Positions 7,740 through 12,779 of a DNA stretch of 12,779 nucleotides are shown here, one piece after another (position 1 is the first letter of the stretch; every line of letters begins with the position of its first letter). The stretch is from an uncultured bacterium (GTDB lineage Bacteria; Desulfobacterota; Desulfobulbia; Desulfobulbales; Desulfobulbaceae), in assembly GCA_903896915.1 (NCBI GenBank), contig CAITZN010000428.1, positions 1-12,779 of the forward strand, given 5' to 3'. Under the pieces are notes generated by a model. It was given only the letters and a program-made list of their open reading frames with translations. It was not told the origin of the DNA and searched no databases. The translations under genes and the position numbers were made by a program.

Positions 7740-8267
7740 ATGAAACAGTTTGGTGGCCCTGCGGCCTTTATCAACAGAAACGATATCAATACCGACGAAA
7801 TCATTCCAGCTAAATACCTGACGGAAATCACCAAGAAAGCCCTGCAGCCCCATCTGTTGGAGGACCTGCACCTGGAAGGCGGCCAGTTCGACCCACACTC
7901 GACAGAACTGCGGGAGGCCCGAGTGCTGGTCACCCGCTCTAACTTCGGCTGCGGCTCTTCCAGGGAACATGCTGTCTGGGCACTTGAGGTCAACGACATC
8001 AATGTGGTGATCGGCGAGAGCTTTGCCCGCATCTTTCGCCAGAACATGTTCAACTGCGGTATCCTCGCCGTCGAGTTGAGCAAGGCCGATCTTGACCAAC
8101 TCTTTGCTCTTAAAGACAAGGTTACGGTAGCGGTTGATCTGGAGGGAGAAAAACTAACGGCAACCAGTAATGATGCCACCGTCGAATGCGCCTTCACTCT
8201 CAACCCCTTTGACAAAAAACTGATTGGCGCAGGCGGTTGGCTGGCTTATGCGGATGCGAATTATTGA
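7740..8267 (+). CDS. leuD: 3-isopropylmalate dehydratase small subunit
   Basis: Small (swivel-domain) subunit partnering LeuC. The 175-residue product begins MKQFGGPAAFINRNDINTDE, followed by IIPAKYL, the family's substrate-loop start. It has the signature SNFGCGSSREHAVWAL in the middle and FARIFRQNMFNCGILAVEL after it. The length lies between archaeal type (~165) and E. coli LeuD (201). The start is fixed by AAGGA seven bases upstream; an upstream in-frame ATG at 7650 would overlap leuC and add unrelated residues. It is 31 bp downstream of leuC and almost certainly co-transcribed. Specificity for isopropylmalate rather than a homologous tricarboxylate cannot be read from the sequence with confidence. 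Confidence 0.95.
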   Translation: MKQFGGPAAFINRNDINTDEIIPAKYLTEITKKALQPHLLEDLHLEGGQFDPHSTELREARVLVTRSNFGCGSSREHAVWALEVNDINVVIGESFARIFRQNMFNCGILAVELSKADLDQLFALKDKVTVAVDLEGEKLTATSNDATVECAFTLNPFDKKLIGAGGWLAYADANY

Positions 8268-8329
8268 GCCACACAGGGTGAAAACAACTACTTTGTCTCT
8301 TCCCTTGAACCCTGACAGGGATACCTCTC

Positions 8330-8737
8330 ATGGTCAATCCTGACATCGCCGCCCATATCCGCAAGGATGGCTATGCCAATTGGCTGGGCGCCGCTATCGA
8401 GGTCATAGAACCGGGATACAGTAGGGTTTCGCTGGTGGTGACCGAATCGATGCTTAATTTTCACGGGATGACCCATGGCGGACTTTTGTTCAGCCTGGGC
8501 GACATTGCCTTTGCAGCGGCGAGTAATTCGCACGGGCAGATAGCGGTGGCCCTCAACGTTGCCACCAGTTTCCTGAGAGCTACTGGCGTTGGCGATCATC
8601 TTGTTGCTGAAGCGAAAGAGGTGCATCTGGGAGGCCCCACAGCGCTGTATGACATTGTGGTCTTTGAAACAAACAGCGGGCAACTGGTTGCCAAAACCCA
8701 AGCTACCGTCTATCGCAAACGTGACTCATTTGTCTGA
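8330..8737 (+). CDS. PaaI-type hotdog-fold acyl-CoA thioesterase
   Basis: A 135-residue single hotdog-domain protein of the PaaI (phenylacetate thioesterase) group; such enzymes hydrolyse acyl-CoA thioesters in the cytoplasm, usually as homotetramers. The signature NFHGMTHGGLLFSLGDIAFAAASNSHG contains His49 and Asp58, the positions of the conserved HGG and catalytic Asp in PaaI. It continues with the usual strands VALNVATSFLRAT and VAKTQATVYRK. No other phenylacetate-degradation gene is nearby, so the name paaI is not applied as a function. The ATG follows CAGGGA, part of the short palindrome CCCTGACAGGG (8310-8320). It is 62 bp after leuD on the same strand. It might clear stalled CoA thioesters, but the substrate is unknown. 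Confidence 0.9.
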   Translation: MVNPDIAAHIRKDGYANWLGAAIEVIEPGYSRVSLVVTESMLNFHGMTHGGLLFSLGDIAFAAASNSHGQIAVALNVATSFLRATGVGDHLVAEAKEVHLGGPTALYDIVVFETNSGQLVAKTQATVYRKRDSFV

Positions 8738-8754
8738 TCCATTGTATCTCAGGG

Positions 8755-8777
8755 GGTGACCGGCCGTTGCCGGCACC
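8755..8777 (+). other. GC-rich stem-loop between the thioesterase and aminotransferase genes
   Basis: GGTG (8755-8758) and CCGGC (8760-8764) pair with GCCGG (8769-8773) and CACC (8774-8777): nine base pairs with one bulged A (8759) and the loop CGTT. No U-run follows (ACCTTACAACC), so it is not a standard intrinsic terminator. It may partially attenuate read-through or shape the mRNA in the 88-bp gap. Confidence 0.5.
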
Positions 8778-8825
8778 ACCTTACAACCTCCCCTGCCCCG
8801 CTTATTCAAACCCCAAAAGAGTCTC

Positions 8826-10034
8826 ATGGAAAACGCCTTCTCTGATCGCATCACCGATGTCCCCAAATCCTTCATCCGGGAAATCCTCAAGGTCACCATC
8901 GATCCATCGATTATTTCTTTTGCCGGCGGCCTGCCCAACCGACTTTTCTTTCCAGTCAAAGCTTTGCAGAAGGCCTCTAATGATGTCTTTGCGGAGGAGG
9001 GTAATGACATTCTCCAGTATGCCAATTCCGAAGGCTACCTGGCGCTACGCCAATTCATAGCCGAGCGTTACCGAAAACAGGAGGATCTTGAAATCCCGGT
9101 GGAAGACATCCTCATCACCTCCGGCTCACAGCAAGGGCTGGATCTGCTGGGTAAGACCTTCCTTAACGAGGGGGACGACCTTATTATCGAGGAGCCCGGA
9201 TACCTCGGGGCCATTCAGGCCTTTGCCATGTACCGGCCCCGCTTTCACCCGGTACAAGTGAGCGAGGGCGGCATGGATACCGTTGCCCTTGGGGGGGTAC
9301 TAAATGAACGGCAACCAAAACTGCTCTACACGGTGACCAACTTCCAAAACCCCAGTGGCATCAGCTACAGCGACGGCAACCGAGGGGCCGTAGCTGATAT
9401 GGTGAGGGACAGCTCTTGCCTCATTATCCAAGACGATCCTTACGGAGACCTGCGCTTTTCCGGAACCCGAAAAATCTCCTTCAAACGACTCCTACCAAAA
9501 AACACGGTCCTACTGGGATCGTTCTCAAAAACGGTGGCCCCGGCTCTACGCCTGGGCTGGCTGGTGGCCCCACCACCCATCATGGATAAACTCATTATCG
9601 CCAAACAGGCAGCTGACCTGCACACCAACTCACTGGTGCAGCGGATTTTGTATCGCTATCTCTGCGACAATGACCTAGATGCGCATATTGCCACCATCAT
9701 CCACCAGTACGGCAAGCAAAAAGAGACGATGATCGCCGCTATCAAGGAATACTTTCCGGCCGACGTGCAGTACACCAACCCGGAGGGGGGCATGTTTTTG
9801 TGGGTGACTTTACCGGCCGGAATGTCGTCGATGGCGCTCTTTGAAGCCGCTATCAAGAAGAAAGTGGCCTTTGTCCCAGGCACCCCCTTCTATGTGGACC
9901 GCAAGGATAGCAATACCCTGCGGCTCAATTTCTCGTGCTCCGACGAGCCGACCATTGTCGAGGGGATTAAGCGCCTGGGCAATTCAATCAAAGGCCTTTT
10001 TTATAAACAGGAGATCGACAGATGCTTACAATAA
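8826..10034 (+). CDS. PLP-dependent class I/II aminotransferase, LysN (2-aminoadipate transaminase)-like
   Basis: A 402-residue fold-type-I aminotransferase with strong block-by-block resemblance to Thermus LysN / kynurenine aminotransferase II-type enzymes. Blocks are IISFAGGLPN (substrate-gating N-terminal helix region), LQYANSEGYLALRQFIAERY, ITSGSQQGLDLLGKTFLNEGD and VTNFQNPSGISY (Asn175 region). The pyridine-nitrogen Asp is in IIQDDPYGDL (about 203-204). The Schiff-base Lys235 is in GSFSKTVAPALRLGW. Further blocks are AKQAADLHTNSLVQ, NPEGGMFLWV and the C-terminal carboxylate-binding Arg in NTLRLNFS. The LysN group is broad: 2-aminoadipate, leucine and aromatic amino acids can all be substrates. 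Its position after leuCD fits transamination of the leucine precursor or of a related 2-oxoacid, but this is inference. The ribosome site is weak (AGAG). Its last 13 bases overlap the next gene. Confidence 0.9.
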   Translation: MENAFSDRITDVPKSFIREILKVTIDPSIISFAGGLPNRLFFPVKALQKASNDVFAEEGNDILQYANSEGYLALRQFIAERYRKQEDLEIPVEDILITSGSQQGLDLLGKTFLNEGDDLIIEEPGYLGAIQAFAMYRPRFHPVQVSEGGMDTVALGGVLNERQPKLLYTVTNFQNPSGISYSDGNRGAVADMVRDSSCLIIQDDPYGDLRFSGTRKISFKRLLPKNTVLLGSFSKTVAPALRLGWLVAPPPIMDKLIIAKQAADLHTNSLVQRILYRYLCDNDLDAHIATIIHQYGKQKETMIAAIKEYFPADVQYTNPEGGMFLWVTLPAGMSSMALFEAAIKKKVAFVPGTPFYVDRKDSNTLRLNFSCSDEPTIVEGIKRLGNSIKGLFYKQEIDRCLQ

Positions 10035-10306
10035 AAAAAATAGTTTATACCGCCACGGGCATGGTTCTCTGCTCAATGATTCTTTTGGGATGCTCGGAGG
10101 ATCAGGGTAAAAAGCAGGAAAATAAAATGGAGACGACACAAGAACGGATAGGCAAAGAGGCTGCGCAAAACCTGAAAAAACCGATGGAAGACGCCCGCAA
10201 GGCTGCTCAGTTGGGAACAGAAAGGGTCGAAACCCTCAATGAGGCTGCCCGAGATACGAAGCCTCGGGCAGGTGGCAAGGAAAAAAAGAAACTCGAAGGC
10301 TGTTAA
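10022..10306 (+). CDS. Small predicted lipoprotein, function unknown
   Basis: A 94-residue protein with a lipoprotein signal: MLTIKKIVYTATGMVLCSM is followed by the lipobox LLGC, the acylated cysteine being Cys24. The mature part is short, highly charged and rich in Lys, Glu, Ala and Gln (QERIGKEAAQNLKKPMEDAR), suggesting an amphipathic helix or coiled coil and no enzyme fold. It ends KKKLEGC. The residue after the cysteine is Ser, so by the E. coli rule it would go to the outer membrane. The start overlaps the aminotransferase stop by 13 bp and has GGAG eight bases upstream, so the two are likely translationally coupled. I do not recognise the family. Confidence 0.8.
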   Translation: MLTIKKIVYTATGMVLCSMILLGCSEDQGKKQENKMETTQERIGKEAAQNLKKPMEDARKAAQLGTERVETLNEAARDTKPRAGGKEKKKLEGC

Positions 10307-10333
10307 TCGCTCAAAAAAACACCGGATACCAAA

Positions 10334-10357
10334 TGTATGAACAGCATGCTCCATACA
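10334..10357. other. Stem-loop in the convergent intergenic region
   Basis: TGTATG (10334-10339) and CATACA (10352-10357) form a 6-bp stem with a 12-base loop containing GCATGC. It sits between the convergent lipoprotein and dnaJ-like genes. On the minus strand a run of seven T follows only after about 14 more bases (10313-10319), too far for a standard terminator. It is a possible weak bidirectional terminator. Confidence 0.3.
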
Positions 10358-10412
10358 ATATTTCAGGATTTACCGGTAATGACTTCCCCTTGGCCGCCCT
10401 CGGCCACCTCCT

Positions 10413-11366
10413 TTACAGAGAAACGTCTGGCAGCGTTTTAATCACTTCTTCCTGCTCTGGGGTCAGGGTCTTCGGAATCTGGACGGCGATCTTCACTAGA
10501 ATATCGCCACGATGACCGATAGGTCCAGCAGGGAGACCATGCCCTTTGATACGCAGCTTGGCTTCTTGCTGGACGCCAGGAGGCACCTTCACATTGAATT
10601 TTTTGCCGTCCAGGGCTGTCACTTCGATGGTGGTGCCGAGGCAGGCCTCACTAAAAGGTATCCGTTTCTCCACCACCAAGTCATCATCCACCCGTTGAAA
10701 AACAGGGTGCTCCGCGACCTGCATCTTCAGAAACAGATCGCCAGCTGGTCCACCTGACGGCGACGCTCCGCCCTTCCCCGACAACCGCAAACGTTTGCCA
10801 GTCTCAATACCCTTAGGCACCTTAACCGACACACTCTGTGTCTGCCCGTTCTGCCGCAGATTAATAGTCTTTTCCGCGCCATGCAAAACCTCTTCCAAGG
10901 TCACAATCATCTCGTAGGTGAGATCGTTGCCCTTGACCGGCTGCGGACCGCAACCGCCGCCCTGGCATCCACCGCCCCGCATCCCGGATTGGCCAAAGAT
11001 AGTGTCAAAGGGTGAACCTCCGCCGCCAGTTGCACGGAACCCGCCTGTGTTTCGCCCCCCCCCGCCAAAACCAAATTGGCGAAGGACATCGTTGAGGTCG
11101 AAATTGCGGAAAATATCTTCCTGGGAATAGCGCTGATGGAATCCGTCGGACCCATACATATCATACTGCTTGCGCTTTTCTGGGTCTGAGAGAACGGCGT
11201 AAGCCTCACTGATCCCCTTGAACTTATTTTCAGCCTCTTTCTTACCCTGATTTTTGTCCGGATGATACTTAATGGCTAATTTGCGGTAAGCCTTTTTAAT
11301 CTCGTCCGCAGATGCTGTCTTGGCAACGCCGAGAACTTGGTAATACTCCATAACGTTCTTTTGCAT
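10413..11366 (-). CDS. DnaJ/CbpA-like co-chaperone (class B J-domain protein)
   Basis: A 317-residue Hsp40 that stimulates a DnaK ATPase and delivers substrates. The J domain is residues 7-71 ([20 protein letters not shown]...), with the catalytic HPD at 35-37. A Gly/Phe-rich linker (about 98-140, [12 protein letters not shown]...) comes next. The two beta-sandwich substrate-binding domains and dimer tail start at about residue 148 ([20 protein letters not shown]) and run to the end ([19 protein letters not shown]...). The four CxxCxGxG zinc-finger repeats of full DnaJ are absent, which puts it with CbpA-type class B proteins; two cysteines (134 and 139, [10 protein letters not shown]) remain in the linker. 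The ATG at 11366 is used; an ATG five codons later is an equal alternative, and both have weak ribosome sites. Nine consecutive G on the coding strand lie in the linker (11055-11063). A good promoter candidate precedes it, so it is probably its own transcript. No CIRCE or sigma-32-like box is seen. Confidence 0.95.
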   Translation of the reverse strand: MQKNVMEYYQVLGVAKTASADEIKKAYRKLAIKYHPDKNQGKKEAENKFKGISEAYAVLSDPEKRKQYDMYGSDGFHQRYSQEDIFRNFDLNDVLRQFGFGGGGRNTGGFRATGGGGSPFDTIFGQSGMRGGGCQGGGCGPQPVKGNDLTYEMIVTLEEVLHGAEKTINLRQNGQTQSVSVKVPKGIETGKRLRLSGKGGASPSGGPAGDLFLKMQVAEHPVFQRVDDDLVVEKRIPFSEACLGTTIEVTALDGKKFNVKVPPGVQQEAKLRIKGHGLPAGPIGHRGDILVKIAVQIPKTLTPEQEEVIKTLPDVSL

Positions 11367-11407
11367 GATAAAGATAAATTCTTAAAATAATCCCTTGTTG
11401 CTGTAAA

Positions 11408-11435
11408 ACTATAAGCTCAAAGTTCGAATTGTCTA
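11408..11435 (-). promoter_or_regulatory. Predicted sigma70 promoter of the dnaJ-like gene
   Basis: On the minus strand TAGACA (-35, 11430-11435; 5 of 6) and TATAGT (-10, 11408-11413; 5 of 6) are 16 bases apart. Transcription would begin near 11401, about 35 bases before the ATG at 11366. The match is the best in the window and no heat-shock operator overlaps it. Confidence 0.55.
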
Positions 11436-11520
11436 TTGCGATTTAGGCGCCAACCTTCCCTGATATTTTTCTAACATTGGAACTGTCCCACCAATACGCC
11501 TGTTATGCCGTTACTCTCTT

Positions 11521-12747
11521 TTAATGAAGAGTCACGGCATGCTGCCGTTGTAACCGTTCCAACACGGTCGCCCTGGCGTTAGCTTGCTGGTTGAGAAGAA
11601 TCACGAAGGCCTTGCCACCCGGCAGGTAGCCCGCATAATTATAGACCCCGGTCAGCGTTCCGGTTTTCAGCGAGGTGTCACGCTCTTTTTTCAGTAGATC
11701 CGCATAGGGGCGAAACCGTGCCAGCACCTGCAACATAGCCCGGACCGTCACCCGGTTCTGGCGCGACAGACCGGCACCCTCCACCTGGATGATCGAAGAA
11801 GCGGTCGGCATGCCAAGCTGCTGGACCAGTTCCTGATGGACCGCCTGTTGCCCCTTCTGCCAAGTTGCTGGATAACCGAACTGCTTGGCACCACAGGCAA
11901 GGAAGACGAGATTTGCCATAAAATTGGAAGAATAGTGGAGCAGGGACCGGCTGATTTCCCACAACGTCTGGGTGCTACGATGGGCATACAAGAGTTCCGC
12001 CCCTTGTGGCGGCACGGCTCGGACACCGCCGAGGGCGGCAACCGGAATACCGCCCTGTTGCAGCAGGGCCGCGAAAAGTTCTCCGGCATATTGCGCCATC
12101 CGGACATCCGGATCACAGCCCTGCACGCAGATATTCACCCGATGCTGGCCAGGAGGGCGGTCCTGCCCCAACTCCTGCATGATCGGCAGAGTCGGGGTCA
12201 ACGACTCACCAGATTCAATCCGCCCCGATGCATCCTTGCGCAGGGGAACACTGTTGAAATTCACGGAAAGCGGTCCCACTGGGGCATCGTAAGACCGGGC
12301 ACTGTTTTCCTGACCTGGCACCTGCATTGCCAAAGAAAAGGCCGAAGTGTCAATAAACAGGGTTTGCACCCGACTCACCTTTTTTTGCCGCAACTGCTCG
12401 ACAATCACGCCGATCTCTTCGGGCATCAAGGTCGGATCGCCGAACCCCTTAATATAAAGATTGGCACTATTATCGATGTAAAATTCAGTGGAAAACCGGA
12501 ATTCAGGACCAAGAATACGAAGAGCCGCCAGCACCGTGGCAATTTTGATGACACTGGCCGGTACTAATGATTGATCGATATTGCAGGAATCAATGGTCCG
12601 GCCGCTCGGGTCTGCCACCCCATACGCACCTTGGACGGCAAGATCAGCAATGGAACGGCAGGTTGCGCCCCCAACCTGCCGCCCAAGAGATAATTCCAAC
12701 AACATCATACACAACAGCCAGACGAAACATATGTACGAGCGTTTCAC
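11521..12747 (-). CDS. dacB: D-alanyl-D-alanine carboxypeptidase/endopeptidase (PBP4 type, peptidase family S13)
   Basis: Periplasmic low-molecular-weight penicillin-binding protein that trims or cleaves peptidoglycan peptides. The 408-residue product has an N-terminal signal sequence (MKRSYICFVWLLCMMLLELS..., cleavage probably near GGA, residues 26-28). All three active-site motifs are present: Ser65-Val-Ile-Lys68 in VPASVIKIAT, Ser273-Ser-Asn275 in HYSSNFMANL, and Lys361-Thr-Gly363 in SLKTGTLTGVYNYAG. The insert between motifs 1 and 2, including YDAPVGPLSVNFNSVPL, is typical of PBP4. It is shorter than E. coli DacB (477). The start codon is GTG at 12747, after GGGTAGG. The open frame continues to the window edge (IEGVAERVGP precedes it), so an earlier start cannot be excluded, but the signal peptide argues for this one. 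The stop lies about 150 bp upstream of the dnaJ-like gene, on the same strand. Confidence 0.93.
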   Translation of the reverse strand: MKRSYICFVWLLCMMLLELSLGRQVGGATCRSIADLAVQGAYGVADPSGRTIDSCNIDQSLVPASVIKIATVLAALRILGPEFRFSTEFYIDNSANLYIKGFGDPTLMPEEIGVIVEQLRQKKVSRVQTLFIDTSAFSLAMQVPGQENSARSYDAPVGPLSVNFNSVPLRKDASGRIESGESLTPTLPIMQELGQDRPPGQHRVNICVQGCDPDVRMAQYAGELFAALLQQGGIPVAALGGVRAVPPQGAELLYAHRSTQTLWEISRSLLHYSSNFMANLVFLACGAKQFGYPATWQKGQQAVHQELVQQLGMPTASSIIQVEGAGLSRQNRVTVRAMLQVLARFRPYADLLKKERDTSLKTGTLTGVYNYAGYLPGGKAFVILLNQQANARATVLERLQRQHAVTLH

Positions 12748-12779
12748 CGGACCTACCCTTTCAGCAACGCCTTCAATCA

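Noticed and set aside
11367..11520. Heat-shock control of the dnaJ-like gene (CIRCE or sigma-32 promoter)
   Set aside because: No TTAGCACTC/GAGTGCTAA pair and no CTTGAA/CCCCAT pair in the upstream region; a plain sigma70-like promoter is visible instead.
1..12779. CRISPR array, IS element, prophage, toxin-antitoxin or defence system
   Set aside because: No regularly spaced repeats, transposase, phage or defence-gene signatures on either strand; nearly all coding sequence belongs to known housekeeping families.

Overview
The window reads as an ordinary, gene-dense piece of a Gram-negative bacterial chromosome of roughly balanced GC. I see no transposase, integrase, phage gene, CRISPR array, tRNA or rRNA. 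Signal peptides, a lipobox protein, a periplasmic PBP4-type enzyme and a YejA-type binding protein point to a Gram-negative envelope. A type-2 LeuC/LeuD pair, a LysN-like aminotransferase and a P-loop ATPase joined to an Asp23-like domain suggest Desulfobacterota, perhaps Desulfobulbales. That placement is an inference from protein style and not a database result.

Left part (minus strand, 1-4159): sucD (its stop lies at or just beyond the left edge) and sucC encode the two subunits of succinyl-CoA synthetase. They are separated by an unusually long 136-bp spacer holding an 11-bp stem-loop. Upstream of sucC lies about 1 kb (2169-3190) with no convincing gene. It contains a perfect 21-bp direct repeat, a possible sucC promoter and a small hairpin. 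Next comes a gene for a P-loop ATPase with a C-terminal Asp23/Gls24-like domain.

Middle: yejA (a family-5 extracellular solute-binding protein, minus strand) lies upstream of the ATPase gene and is divergent from leuC. The 258-bp space between yejA and leuC carries a promoter candidate for each direction. On the plus strand, leuC, leuD, a PaaI-type hotdog thioesterase, a LysN-like aminotransferase and a small lipoprotein follow in that order. Short gaps, and a 13-bp overlap at the last junction, suggest co-transcription of at least parts of this set. LeuCD does the isomerisation step of leucine synthesis (or of a related 2-oxoacid chain extension). The aminotransferase could supply the final amino-transfer step or act on 2-aminoadipate.

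Right part (minus strand): a DnaJ/CbpA-like co-chaperone without the zinc-finger domain converges on the lipoprotein gene. Upstream of it is a PBP4-type D-Ala-D-Ala carboxypeptidase/endopeptidase (dacB) that starts with GTG close to the right edge.

I found no clear new multi-gene system. The items most worth a second look are the ATPase-Asp23 fusion, the 1-kb repeat-bearing gap, the structured sucC-sucD spacer, the type-2 leuCD/lysN grouping, and a nine-base G tract inside the dnaJ-like gene.
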